Shown: positions 18,531 through 30,237 of the stretch, piece by piece | How the letters are laid out: every line of letters starts with the position of its first letter | Numbering within the stretch: the first letter of the stretch is position 1 | Assembly: GCF_000350225.1 (NCBI RefSeq) | Contig: NW_005179034.1 | Location: forward strand, 1-64,000 | Direction: 5' to 3' | Length of the DNA: 64,000 bases | From: Chondrus crispus | Taxonomy: Eukaryota; Rhodophyta; Florideophyceae; Gigartinales; Gigartinaceae | Notes under the pieces: generated by a model | What the model was told of the DNA's origin: nothing | Databases searched by the model: none | Seen by the model: only the letters and a program-made list of their open reading frames with translations | Made by a program: the position numbers and the translations under genes

Positions 18531-20888
18531 ATGAACCGTGCGGACTCCGCCGGAGAAGATACCGCCTCCGGGCGAGCAAGTACCCGCAGTGGCAGAGGCG
18601 CACAGCGCCCCCGGATCGACAATCCGGAAGCCCTGCTACGCCCGCCGTCTACCAGGGGCCAGAAGACCCCTTCCGTTTCGGACACCACCGCCGGGCTACC
18701 GGCTGGTGGGGGGAACCGCGTACAAGTACTGTACGACGCGTTACTCCCGCGACTACAAACCTGGATGGAGGATTTCCTCGCTGAGGAACTACCTCAGGTC
18801 GTCCAGGTTTGCCTCGACCGAACGGCACCAAGACTGGTGGCGGAGCATGCGGATACCGCGCTCCGCGCCCTGCTGGACGAGAAGATCGCCCCCCTCGTAC
18901 GCGACGAGGTGGTGGCAGCGCTCGCCGCGGAGGAGGACGAATCTCCGACCGCATTGGCTCTAAAGGGAGCTATTAGCTCCGCCGTGGCCATCCGTCTGGC
19001 CACGACATTTACCGAAACGGGAGGCGCGGTACCGCCGCCGGCGCCGCGCCGTGAAACCGTTCCGGGCTCAAGCTTTAATATCGCTGATCCGATCGGCGCC
19101 GTACCCGGGATTGATAGGATGGACCCTCACCCGGAGGGCAGAGCCATCTATCTCCCAACCGTTCACGGTGCTACAGGGAGGACCACAGAAAATGTCCTCC
19201 CCATACTCGCCGGTACGGGCTACCCCCGCGGGACAGACAACCGCCTGGGGCTCCCCGAGACAGAGAATCGGGACCCGTACCGGTTGAGCAGAAGACGTGC
19301 ACCCGGCACGCACAGGACCGAAGCGGAATACACCCGGTATTCCGACGCAGAAGACCCCCGTCACAGGACGGATGAAGACCGCGAGGGACGCCGCTGGCGA
19401 TACCGCGATAACCGCGAGGCACGCCACGGGCGATACCGCGATGCCGGAGGGGGAGGATACCCCTCCGATGATGACCCATCCGGTTCGGAAGACTCTCGCA
19501 GGCGGGGCCACAGGGCACGCCGCGACAGGAGCCGAGACCGGCACCGGCACGACCCGTCCGACTCGGAAGACTACCACACCGAGTCGGATGAGGAACGTCG
19601 TCGCTCGGGCAGACACCGCCGGGCTGCCCCGAAGAGCGACGAGCGACGGCCCACGGTAAGGTTACTTCCCGCCACGTGCGCGCAGGTCCGCAATTACCTC
19701 GCTACGCACCCGGATGTGGATTACCAATCCGTCGCTCGCTATGCGCAAGCGATCGGGGAAACCAATCGGGCTTCCCGTCGACAGGGGATGTCCGCAATGG
19801 CGCACCGAGAACCTCCCGGAGCGGCTAGAAGATCTGACCGCACCGCAAGGACGAGGCCCGTGCTGTCGGTTGAGTCGGCATCCGACATCCCGATGGCTGG
19901 GGGATTTGCTGAAGAAGCAATCCTGGCCGTGACGGACCAAACCGCCACGCCAACCTCGATGAGCTCGCCACCGACGGGTTACTATCCGTCGCCGGCAGCT
20001 TCGACGGCGGGCGCCCCGGTTCCGCCCGCCAACCCTGGCGACGTGCGCACAGGACCGTACGGGAGGCAAGGGCAGGATCCACGCGTCCGGTTCCCCGGCG
20101 GGAGATTTCCCAGACCGCCACCGTGCCGGTTCTGCCTGGACACCACGCACCGACAAGAGGCGTGCCCCGTCGTTGCCGATGCGGGCCTGCGGGCCAAGCT
20201 TCTGGAGGCACGAGAGGCCAACTACCAGAAGCTACGCATCCGGCAAGGCCCCCGCCCGGGATCCCCGTTCAACCGCCAGGGGCCGTTCGCTTGGCAAAAC
20301 CAGCGTCAAACGGCCCCCGCTGGCGTCAACGTGGTCGAGGAATCGCACCTCGACCACACCGAGGACCCCGTGGCGCAAGCCGCGGATGAAACCCGCGGAG
20401 GACCTCCCCCGCGCGGCGGCCAATCGCCACCGCACACCCCGCGCCGGAAGACCCGGCGCAGGAGGGGGCGAGGTCGCCACAGACGCACGCGGAACCCCGC
20501 GCACGTCACCGCAAACCCCGCGCCGGAAGACCCGGCGCAGGAGGGGGCGAGGTTGCCACAGACGCACGCGGAACCCCGCGTGCATCACCGCCCACCCCGC
20601 GCCGGAAGACCCGGCGCAGGAGGGGGCGAGGTCGCCACCGACGCACGCGGAACCCCGCGTGCGTCACCGCCCACCCCGCGCCGGAAGACCCGGCGCAGGA
20701 GGGGGCGAGGTCGCCACAGACGCACGCGGAACCCCGCGTGCGTCACCGCCCACCCCGCGCCGGAAGACCCGGCGCAGGAGGCGGCCAATCGCCACGGACG
20801 CACGCGAAACCCCGCGCGCGTCACTGCAAACCCCGCGCTGGAGGACCCGGCGCAGGAGCGGGCGAGGTCGCCACCGACGCACGCGTAA
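18531..20888 (+). CDS. gag: Gag-like protein of element C with CCHC zinc knuckle
   Basis: The 785-residue ORF starts at ATG 18531, 128 bases after the 5' LTR. The N-terminal part (about residues 60-170) is predicted helical and could be a capsid-like oligomerisation region, but I do not recognise a standard Gag domain. Residues about 230-370 are highly charged with Arg/Asp/Ser repeats (RRDRSRDRHRHDPSDSED). One perfect CX2CX4HX4C knuckle (CRFCLDTTHRQEAC) lies near residue 535. The last 150 residues or so are encoded by a 79-base tandem repeat read in successive frames and are Arg/Pro-rich. The exact C-terminus is therefore uncertain; the frame at 20173-21057 is also open through the repeat. 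Confidence 0.78.
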   Translation: MNRADSAGEDTASGRASTRSGRGAQRPRIDNPEALLRPPSTRGQKTPSVSDTTAGLPAGGGNRVQVLYDALLPRLQTWMEDFLAEELPQVVQVCLDRTAPRLVAEHADTALRALLDEKIAPLVRDEVVAALAAEEDESPTALALKGAISSAVAIRLATTFTETGGAVPPPAPRRETVPGSSFNIADPIGAVPGIDRMDPHPEGRAIYLPTVHGATGRTTENVLPILAGTGYPRGTDNRLGLPETENRDPYRLSRRRAPGTHRTEAEYTRYSDAEDPRHRTDEDREGRRWRYRDNREARHGRYRDAGGGGYPSDDDPSGSEDSRRRGHRARRDRSRDRHRHDPSDSEDYHTESDEERRRSGRHRRAAPKSDERRPTVRLLPATCAQVRNYLATHPDVDYQSVARYAQAIGETNRASRRQGMSAMAHREPPGAARRSDRTARTRPVLSVESASDIPMAGGFAEEAILAVTDQTATPTSMSSPPTGYYPSPAASTAGAPVPPANPGDVRTGPYGRQGQDPRVRFPGGRFPRPPPCRFCLDTTHRQEACPVVADAGLRAKLLEAREANYQKLRIRQGPRPGSPFNRQGPFAWQNQRQTAPAGVNVVEESHLDHTEDPVAQAADETRGGPPPRGGQSPPHTPRRKTRRRRGRGRHRRTRNPAHVTANPAPEDPAQEGARLPQTHAEPRVHHRPPRAGRPGAGGGEVATDARGTPRASPPTPRRKTRRRRGRGRHRRTRNPACVTAHPAPEDPAQEAANRHGRTRNPARVTANPALEDPAQERARSPPTHA

Positions 20889-20960
20889 CCCCGCGTGCGC
20901 CACCCCAAACCCCGCACCGGAATACCCGGCGCGGATGGGGGGCGACTCCGCCGCGGGTCT
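20430..20960 (+). repeat. 79-bp tandem repeat, about 7 copies, inside the Gag-like ORF of C
   Basis: The landmark gccggaag starts at 20443, 20522, 20601, 20680 and 20759, exactly 79 bases apart. Two more variant copies begin near 20837 and 20914 (spacing about 78). Because 79 is not a multiple of three, each copy is read in a new frame, and all three plus-strand frames stay open. Confidence 0.9.
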
Positions 20961-21714
20961 CCTCCAGACGGCCACCACCCGTTTACGGCGCACGCGGATC
21001 CCCTGCGTGCCACCGTCCGAGCCGTACCGGATGGACCGGCGGGGGGGGGGAAGCTGACCCGCTGGCAGGACGACCTGACGCGGCGGTGGTCAAACGGCTT
21101 GGCACCCCGGTGCATACCCGCCGCCGAGAGACGGAACCCAGCCGCGTAAATACTGTATGGGCACGACCTCGCCGGGGCTCCAGGGCACTGTGGACCACGA
21201 GTTGCGCGAGCGGCATACACCGCCCGGCACGTGTGGCCGCTGGACCACGGCGGCGGTTCAAGACGCCTCCGATCCTCGGGGGGTACCCAATCGGAGCTCG
21301 TCAAACCGCCGAGAAACCACCCGCCGCAAGGAAAGAGCAGGCGGAAATTACCAAGGAAAAGGCCGGTTCCGCCCCAAGCCGGTAATGGGGACGCGCACCG
21401 GGTGTTGCGGGGGGAACGGGAACCCGCCCCCGCAATGACCCGTCACGACGATAGTGCGGTCGCCCGCCCGTCAGGCCGCGGTACGCGTCAACCCGACATG
21501 GTAGCGCGGATGGAAACCCGCAGCGGCACCCTCGACCAGGCAGTCGGGAAGATCTCACCCCGACGGGCGACCCCGGGGATAGGCCACAGGCCGCACCCGT
21601 CGCGGTAACCCGCCACCGCAAGAGCGCGTGGGCAACCGCGCGCTACCGCTGCCCCGCGCCGGATTAACCCGGCGCGGAGGGCCCTGGACGGCAAGGAGGC
21701 GACTCCGGTCGCCG

Positions 21715-22800
21715 GCTTTTAATTAAGCCCAAAAGGGGGCTACGTTTTTCCTCCTAAAATGATGGGAAAAAATCTTAGCCCCCTCCCGTTCACGGCATTG
21801 CATTCCCCGGGTTCGCCCGCGTCCGGAGGTCCCAAGACGGAAAATCCGACTTTGGGAAGGCCCAAGCGGATTTGGAAACCGGAACTGTAAAACCTCTGTT
21901 TCTGCTCGTTTTTTACAGTTTCCTTTCGTTTCCAAATCGGGGCCTCCGCGGAAAGTGACAATGGCAGGACTTACCGACCGGTTTTGGACGAACGGCAGAG
22001 CGTACCGCCGCTGGGAGCTCCCCACTGACCGCACGGACAGGCTGGCGGTCACGCACTTCGCTGTGTCGCCGGTGAAAGGGCGCCGTTTTTGGAAAAACGG
22101 CCAGCCCTCCGGGGGGGTGGGGGAAAATCGCTTCTTTGGCGCCTGTTTGATGATGCCCGGCGCCGGGGAAAGACGCCCCACCGCAACGGCAAGCCTATCC
22201 GGACGGTTGAAGGTACAGCGGGTCCGTCCGCTGTACCTGTAAACCCGAGTTCCCGCTCGGTTCTTCAAGGGAATACTGTACGGGAAGAAGGGCTACGATT
22301 TCCCCTCTAGAAGGGCGAATAAAAATCGTAGCCCATATCCGAGAACGGTTCCAGACTCCTGAGGTCGTCGCAGACCTGGGAGTATTTGGAAACAGAAACG
22401 TGTTTATGCCGTTTCTGACTGTTTTTTACAGTTTCTATTAGTTTCCAAATAGGAACCGTTCGGGAAAGGGACTACCGTGCGCTGTTTTGGCCGACAGAGG
22501 TACCGCACGCACCGGGAAAGGTCGGAGACGTACCGGTGCGGGGCTGGCGGGGGCGTACCCGTGGGGTTTTGGAGGAAATCGAAGGGGAATTCTTGGAAAA
22601 ATGGCCAGCCCTCCGGGGGGTCCTGGAAAACGCTTCTTTGCCCCGGTTGTTCGATGACGCGGCGCAGGCTGAAGCCGCCCAATCCGAACGGTGGCGTACC
22701 GCGGATGGAACCGCGAACCGTTGGAGCGCTGAACTCCTCCGCGCGGGTCGGGAGATGACCGCCGCTGCGGGTGTGCATGCGGGTTTGAGGACTTGAGGAA
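21715..22800. repeat. Two diverged copies of a roughly 500-bp module in the 3' region of C
   Basis: 21720-22260 and 22280-22790 share, in the same order, a foldback tract (ggaactgtaaaa...ttttacagtttcc in the first), a block with tggaaaaa(c/t)ggccagccctcc (near 22089 and 22594) and a following cgcttctttg segment. Short ORFs across each copy encode related peptides (KRPALRGG, KWPALRGV). No protein family was recognised. Confidence 0.6.
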
Positions 22801-22928
22801 GGTGACTACTGTACGGCCGCGTCTCCGCGGCCGACGCATGGTCTCCGTTCGGGATAGGAGACCGTCACGGCTGGCAGGGATTTTAACCCGCCGCGACGGG
22901 GACGTGTCGCGAAGTAAGGAAGGGGGTC

Positions 22929-23505
22929 TGTAGTACAACAGCGCGAAGGCAACGGCGCCACCGCTGCCGCCCCGGGATACAGTACGATGGGCTGTAAGCG
23001 CGAGAAGAACTGTAAGGAGTTATATTTACAGCACACGGCCGGTGCGGAGTACAGTAGTACCCCGCTGGTTACACGTGTAGGATCCGAACGGTAAGTAATT
23101 AGTAATTAGTAGTTAATGGCACAAATTAGCCAATTTAGCACAGTAGCTGGTATACAGTAAGTAACAGCTACTGTAGCGGGACAGGTGTCCTGGCGTCCCA
23201 CTTAGGGGTTAAGACCGGGGGCACCTGCCCCGTTCCAGTAAACGGGGGCAGACTCGCCTCCCTTCCCTTTACGGCTTTTTGCTAACTCCGTCCGGTTTTA
23301 CCTCTAAGTCTCAGGCTTCTAACCCGTGACCGGCCGTCCGGATCTAACACCACCGACCGGCTGCGCGTCACCGGCCACGTGAGCCTTCCCTCTTTTCGAG
23401 TCCTTCCGTACGGTTTGCGCTCGCGTGGGTTACCCAGCGGCGCGCGCTCCCTTACCTCTAACCCCCCTCGTTCCGAGTGGTCGGGACGAAGGTAGCTATA
23501 CCACA
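22929..23505 (+). repeat. 3' LTR of element C (577 bp)
   Basis: No difference from 17827-18403 was seen by eye. It is preceded by the purine run at 22916-22926 and followed by the target duplication ggttt. Confidence 0.92.
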
Positions 23506-23510
23506 GGTTT

Positions 23511-25279
23511 CTCTAGTGAGGGGAGGAGCCCCGGTGAGCAAGATCGGCTTCATGGCCGATCGTGTCGTCCCCTGCTCTTCGGTCGGCGTCACGGGGGTCC
23601 TGCGCCACGACGAATAGTCGGCGCGTTCGAGTTCTCGACTCCCCGTGGTCGAGGGAGGAAGCTTGGTCGTAATCTTTCCCTCTGCGGTCGTCGTGGTTCC
23701 GGGCGACGGCGAGTCTCGCCCATTCCCTTATCGTCTAGGATCCTGTCTCGTCATATTTCTGCTTCGGCACTGCCCCTTGACCGGGTGGTCGACCTCATTG
23801 TTCTCCTTACGCGGGGGAGGTCGTAGTGTCATGCGTTGGCGAGTGTCGTCGTGCTCGCTCACCGGCGGCAAGTGTCGACGCTCCTTCAAGAGGGTGTCCC
23901 CGCCTACGTGTCCCTTTCTATACGCAAACGCCGTCCTCGGTGGTCTGTTTCACTGCGCACTACCTCCTTCCAGCGGAACTGTCGACGACCGGTCCGCTCG
24001 GGTACGGATCGGCGTACAGCTCTCTGCCCAGCCCCGCCCGCGGCGTAGTGACTACGGCCTTTGTAGCGGCGATAAAAACATCTATAGAGTGGGCGCGGAG
24101 ACGCGCCGCGATGATCTGATGCGCCCGTGAAGGGGACGAGCTCCGCTAGTGGTGCCGGACGCTCGGAATAGTCGTGCTGGGGCACGAGTAAACCCCGACG
24201 CCTCGACCTCTACCCTGCACGAGCGTCAGTCCCCCTGCTCTTCTTAAAAATTGAGGGAGCAACTGCGTGCATGCGGGGTAGATAGGGACGCGTGCGGACT
24301 AGGGCATACCGAGCGCAGAGACGTGGGGCACCCAGGTGTCCTTGAGCCGCCACCATGAGCGTTTGGTGGTAGGGTGGCGGAAAGTCCCTCGTCAGTTGGG
24401 AAGCGCTTCTGCGCGGGCGACGCGCGCGGCAGCGCCAGTTCTAGCGTCGCCAGCGACGCCGCAGAGACGACGCATTGAGGAGGTGATGCCGTGTGCGAAC
24501 CGTGTGCGAATGCGTGCAACGGTGCCAGGAAGGTCGGGGCGCTTGCTCGCCGTGTTGAGAGTACGGGAGTCCGGTTAAAGGCGGACTCAACCGAGGGAGA
24601 CGTCGGGGTACGCGGCCGAGTCCGATCCCCCCTTCCGGATGCCCCGGCCGTCCTTCTGCTCAACGATGGTGCAGGGAGCAGGTCAACTTTCCAGCACACT
24701 GCTTGTTCGTGTACGGAAGCGAGTTCAGGCCGTCTGTTCAGTACACGTGTTGGTCACGTCTAGGCGCGCACTCCAGCGCGCCAGGGCAAATCCAAAAATT
24801 TGTTGGAAATATAAATACGGCGTTGCACCACGCACAGCACACGTGCGATTCACGTGTCAAAGGCGGAGAGCGCGGCTCCGCGACGGCGGTGGTTTGGTGG
24901 TGATACCGGTCTCCGAGGCATGAGCAGCCAGCTCACTTTTCGCTTGCGCACTGGATCTCGGATCCCGTTTGTACTTTTCACCGCCCATGCGCGTACACTT
25001 AACGAGCGCATGAGGTCGCTGGCCGCAGGGTCCTTCTCCTCAGAGGTCGGCCCCTCCCGGGCAGTACGGACTGCCCGAGGCCTATTCCTTGCGCGTTCGG
25101 GAAGCGTACATCACTTCGGCTTGATGTTAACGAGTGCGCTTCCCTGGTCGCAATCGGTGCGCTGTACTCTGTTTGCACACGACGGAGCTGCAACGGCTTC
25201 GCGAGTATAGCTCACCGGCGCATGTCGTCGTGTTCGTTGGGAGGTCGTGTCCTCCCTCCTTTCACTTCACGTCCCAGGG
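23511..25279. other. 3' region of element B between C and pol, no recognised gene
   Basis: The stretch is the interior continuation of B after the C insertion. ORFs on both strands are short and have no familiar content. It occupies the place of A's hairpin array, but the array is not recognisable here. Confidence 0.45.
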
Positions 25280-28200
25280 CTACTGTTCGTGACACAGTAC
25301 GCCTGTCTCACGACCCGCCTCTCGTCGGTGATGGCGGTTAGTGTCGCGTGGACTTGCGTCGTCCATGCGTCGACTGGACATCCCATGCTTCCCCGAAGTT
25401 GGTCGGCCAACCTCGTTGTGTCCTTGCGTAGACCCCCGCCCTTTCGGACCGCGCAGGGGGGGTTTAATTTTTCCGGTCGACGGAGCGGCTGAGGGGCCCC
25501 CTCCTGAAGAGTGAACGTCGGCGTTCACTTCGGAGTTGAGGTCCCTCCCTGTGCGTCTTCGAAGACGCAGCGCATAGCGAGACACCAATTCTTCGGGGAT
25601 GTGGGTGCGTGCCGTCCGAGTGGGTTGGTCGTAGTCCGCCCACTTGATGAGGAACTCCGTTGTTCCGTCTTCCATCTCTCGATGCTGGAGTAGCTTCTAC
25701 ACGGCGTACTGTGTTCCCTCCCTGACGTTGTCGGCAAGGTCATGCGGGGTCGTCGTGGTCACCCGTGGCGCCTCCATCGGCGGGGGCGCGTACACGTAGC
25801 GGTCTACAGACACCCGCTCGGTGACGCCATCACGATCGATTGTGATGGTTCGACGATCGTTGGCGAGGACGCGGTACGGCCCCACGGCGGGCGAGGCGAG
25901 CTTGTTCGACGCCTTGCCCCCGTCAGTGGGGTGCAGGTACGAAGTTACTTGGCTCGAGACTTGTGTTGATCGTTCGAACGCGCTTATCGAAGTCGCGTTT
26001 GTAACGGGCTTGCGTGCGTCGCAAGCTCCCGTAGGCTTTCTGGATGGTCGCGTCCAGGGTCTTCAGGAACTCCGCACGTTCCGTTCCCCTATCGGCAGGG
26101 GCCGTGTCCCCGCCGATTCGTCGAAGAGAAAACTCCGGCAGGGGCCGGCTGATCACGAGCTCAAACGGGGTCGTTCGTGTGGTTCGGTGTACGTGGGAGT
26201 TATATGCGTACGTTAACGGTCCCACGTACACGTCCCAGTCGTCTTGATGCTCGTTCACGTAATTGCCGAGCATCGACGCAATCGTTCGGTTATAGCGTTC
26301 CACCTGGCCGTTCATCTGAGGGTGGTACGCCGACGTATAAAGGTTCGTAATTCCAAACACTCGGCATGTGCTTTGGAAGAACTTTTGCGTTGAACTGCGG
26401 TCCGTTATACGACAGTAGCGAGCGTGGGACGCCGTACTTAAAGACCCACGCTTCCCAAAACGCCACTGCGACGGTGTAGGCGGTTACTGTTCGCAGTGCG
26501 ACGACCTGCGTTAACTTTGTAAAGCGGTCGGTGATTACCAGGAGGAATCGTTTCCCTGCCTTGGTCTTTAGGAGCGGCCCCAGTATATCGATCGCGAGGC
26601 TCTCCAACGGCCGCGTCGCCGGAAACAAACTCAATAGGTTTAGGTGTTTCCGAAGCTTGACGCGGTTCATCGCACAGGTTCGACAACCTCGTAGGGTCGA
26701 CGCGACGTCCGCGGCCAAGTGTGGCCAGTAGTACTCGCGGCGGAGCGCGTAGTACATGCGGATCTGCCCCGGATGCCCGGCGATGGCCGGGTTATGGCAG
26801 AGCCGCAGCAACCGGGCGCGTAGAGTCCGAGGGACCACCACCTGTACGATATCAGGGTCGAAGTGGTGTCTCCGTTTGAGCACCCCTTGGTGGTCCTCGA
26901 AGAACGCGGGGTCCTGGGACTCTGACGTCGTGCCAAAACCGTTTGGCAGAAATCATCCACGCGTTGTTCCTAGGCTATCTCCTCTATCGTAAGAGGGGCC
27001 GGCAGGTCGTCCTGCGGAGGGGCGACCTGGGAACCCGACGTATTGGCTTCGAAGTCTTGGGCGCGATCGAGTTCCACGGCGTCGAACTCCTCGTTCTCTG
27101 CCCAGAAGGCGTCGGGTTCTTCGAGAGCGGGGGATTAGTCGTCGCCCCTCGGCTCGTCGCGCGCTCGGGCGCGCAAATTCCTTCGGGATTTCGTTCGGTT
27201 CCTTGTCGTCACGAAGACTTGGTCGGCCTCGTGGTCGCAGCTCGCGGTGCATACGTGATCCGCGAGCTCATCCGAGACATCACGAACGGTCGTGCCCGTG
27301 TCGGAGGTGGGGATGTCGTCGTCCACCTCGACAGCCGGGCGAGGGTCGTCTGCGACCCTCGATGATACGAGGCGTGACAGGGCGTCGGGGACCTGGTGCA
27401 CGCGCCCGGGGCGGTACTGAATGGTGAAATCGTATTCAGCCAGACGTAGGCGCCACCGGGTGAGTCTTCCGGAGCTCTCGGTCAGGGACATAAGCCACCT
27501 CAGCGCGTTGTGATCCGTTCGGACGGTGAACTTCGTGCCCTCGACGTACGGGCGTAGTGTTCGGACGGCCCACACTACAGCGAAACACTCGCGTTCCGTA
27601 GCGCTGTAGTTGCGTTCGCTGTCGTTTAACGAATACGACCAATATCCGACGGGACGCCAGTCGTTGGCTTCGTCGTGTTCTTTCAGCAGCGTACACCCAA
27701 GTTGGTACGCGCTTGCATCTGTATCGATCATGTACGGCCGGCCGTACCGCGGAAGGGCAAGGATCTGCGGAGCAGTCATCCTGGCCTTGAGGTCCTCGAA
27801 CACTGGGCCTCCGTCGGATTATCGAAGTCGGGGTCGGCGTCCTTGCGGGTCATATCAGTTAGCGGTCGAGCTATCTTGGCGAACCCCTTGAAGAAACGGC
27901 GATAGACGTTGCATGCCCCGAGGAACGAGCGCACCTGCGTAAGCGTCCTCGGGAATGTGAACGTCTTGAAGACGTCGGCCGCCGTGTCGGCCACGCTGAG
28001 CTTACCTGGGGATATCACGTGCCCCAGGTAATGCACCTTCGGACGGAAGAAGCTACACTTCTTGAGCTTGAGGGATATACCGGCGGTCCTCAACAAGCTC
28101 AAGACAGTGTCGAGGTGTTCGGCGTGCTCCTCGTGCGTTCGGGAAAAAACGATGACATCGTCGAGGTATACGAGACATATCTGCCATCTTACGCCGGACA

Positions 28201-30114
28201 AGATGATGTCCAATGCACGTTGGAAGGTGGCCGGTGCCCCTTTGAGTCCGAACGGCATACGCAAATGGCGAAACGTACCCATGTGAGTGGTGAATGTGGT
28301 CTTTTCCCGGTCCTCCGGCGCGACCGGGATTTGCCAGTAGCCTGAATTGCAGTCGAGCGTAGTGAAGACGGCTGCATCCCCTAACGAATGGATGCAGTCG
28401 TCCATCCGGGCAGCGGATACGAATCCGCTGCCGTTTTTGCGTTGAGACGTCGGTAGTCAACGCAAAACCGAAGAGAGCCGTCTTTCTTCCGGACGAGCAC
28501 CACCGGCGAAGCCCACTCGGTGCTCGCGGGTTCGATAACTCCGGCGTTCAACATCTTGTTGAATTCTTTAGCGACCATCTCATGCATGGCGGGCCCCTTT
28601 CGGTAGGGCATAGAACGAATCGGTTTCGTCCCCGCCTCGAGTGGTATGCGGTGCTCCGTTGCTCGTATCGTACCGAGCGCACCGCTCCACAGACTTGAAT
28701 GCTTACGGAGCATGTCGAGTACCCGTGCGCGGAGCTTGTCATCGTCGATGTATGACAAGTCCATTTCTTTTTCCCAATTCTCCGGCCGGAGAATTGGGAA
28801 AAAGAAATGGACCCGAAAATTCGCCGGCGAATTTTCGGGATCCTTATTTATGGCTCGCACGGGGCCCTCCGTCGATGATGGGCACCCCGCCGGCTGATCG
28901 CCGGGGGCGGCGTGACTTCCCTCGGCGGTCTTGTTTTCCGGGGAGCTTGGTCGGCCAGCTCCCCCTCTCCCGGCTTGCACGTCCAAGTCGGTGAGATGCA
29001 GTGCGTGTGCGATCTCCCTCCCAACTCGGCGCTCGGGCGTCAGTATCGCCAGCGGATTGCGCTTCGCGTACCCCACGACGGTGCGCTTCGGGAGCCACCT
29101 CTCTTGGCGCGAGAAATTGGCGATGATCACGTCGAAAGTCTGGTTCGGTAAGACCTCGGCTACACCGTTCGTGAGCCTCACTCCCTGTCGACGTTGGAGT
29201 GACGGGTTCGGTTCCAAGAAAACGAGGCCGCTCTCGGCGGTTGTAACGCGTATCCGTGCTTGCGACATCGCGGGGATCGTGACCCATCGTGCGACACGGA
29301 TCGCCTGCCAAGTGTCTTCGCGAATCTCAGCCCTGCTTGACTGGCGACCGTGGCGCCCGGGTTGGGGGAGACGGCTCCCCCTTCCCATCGACAATGGCGA
29401 CGGAGCCACCTTGTCGGAGCTCGAGCCTCTGCGCATCGATGTCGATACTTCGAACGTGCGCATCGATAAACGCCGTGCCCAGGAGAACGGGACCGCGAGC
29501 TGGTCGGCGACCACGAACGGAATGCGGAACGTCGTGTTCCGCAGTCGGACGGCCAGCTGCACGACCGCAGTCAGCTTGAGCGGGTTACTGTTCGCGCCTG
29601 CCACCCGTGGCAGGGGTGCGTCGCGTACGACGTACCGCGTCCAATTGGCAGGAAGGTCGGCCTTCCTCACCAAATTATACCCCGAACAGGTATCGACTGC
29701 AATGGTATGAGGCTTGAACGCGTTCGCCTCGGTTGCGATCGAGCCGAGGACGTTGTATATCTTCGATGTCATCAAGCAGATGACACCGTCGACTACCTTC
29801 GGTGACGACGGCTCGGCCAGGTCGTTCTGCTTGGGCCGCCGGCGCCGGTTCCGGCTTCTCTTCCGTGGTCTTCTGCCTTGGCCGCCTGGCGTCTGTCCGT
29901 CGGCGACGCACTCGCGGCAAGTCACATCCGTACGCGACTTGATTTCTTCTGGCGGCCCGGGACCCCCTTGGGTCGGGCCGCCGGCGCGTTCGATGCGCTC
30001 CTTGTTAGGCACGTGTCTCACGGCGGCCACGGTGCCTTCGTGTAGGCGTGCCGGGCTCTCGGTTGCCTCGCCGCCTTTGTCCTCCCGCACCGGACTTACG
30101 GGAGTCTCGGTGCG
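25280..30114 (-). pseudogene. pol: Pol of element B, broken by several frameshifts
   Basis: The same domain order as in A can be followed in pieces. Protease (DTCSG) and the start of reverse transcriptase lie in 30090-28381. Reverse transcriptase with YLDD lies in 28405-27776, RNase H (DTDAS) in 27803-27135, integrase zinc module and first core Asp in 26883-26290, and the integrase Glu (GQVERYNR) in 26360-25923. The chromodomain (EFLIKWADYD) is in 25675-25280. Changes of frame separate the pieces. A 42-base inverted insertion at 28760-28839 adds 14 codons in frame before the reverse transcriptase. The frame is -1 relative to gag and open to the gag stop at 30237, as in A. Confidence 0.9.
28760..28839. 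repeat. Two adjacent perfect palindromes (52 bp and 28 bp) in pol of B
   Basis: 28760-28811 and 28812-28839 are each perfect palindromes. A and D have only the outer half of each joined directly, so B carries an extra inverted 42 bases. The arrangement is a, a', b', b, where the ancestor was a, b. Confidence 0.92.
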
Positions 30115-30127
30115 CTTGTGCGGGGTC

Positions 30128-30237
30128 GAGGGGAATATTATCGGTAAACATTCCCCTCCTCCGCCGGGGTTGGATCGTAACGGGTCTAGGATGGTGTGAC
30201 AAGACGGCTCACGCGACCGCGCGAGCGTAACTGTCTT
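30128..30237 (-). promoter_or_regulatory. Gag-pol junction hairpins of element B
   Basis: A stem starting at the gag stop (30201-30237) and a second hairpin (30128-30158, GAGGGGAAT with ATTCCCCTC) match those of A. The bases before the stop are TCG AAA CCC CCG TAA, so the canonical slippery heptamer seen in A is changed, perhaps by decay. Confidence 0.5.

Larger units (their letters stand above)
17827..23505 (+). mobile_element. Non-autonomous LTR retrotransposon C, Gag only
   Basis: Two 577-base LTRs (17827-18403, 22929-23505) look identical, and the element is flanked by ggttt (17822-17826, 23506-23510). A primer-binding-like TGGTACTC starts at 18407, and a purine tract (22916-22926) precedes the 3' LTR. 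The only credible ORF encodes a Gag-like protein with a zinc knuckle; there is no protease, reverse transcriptase or integrase. This matches the class of terminal-repeat retrotransposons with a GAG domain (TR-GAG) described in plants. Identical LTRs point to a very recent insertion. It must borrow Pol from another element. Confidence 0.9.

Noticed and set aside
20585..21304. Minus-strand ORF of 239 codons across the 79-bp repeat
   Set aside because: The repeat leaves most frames open on both strands, so this is not independent evidence for a gene.
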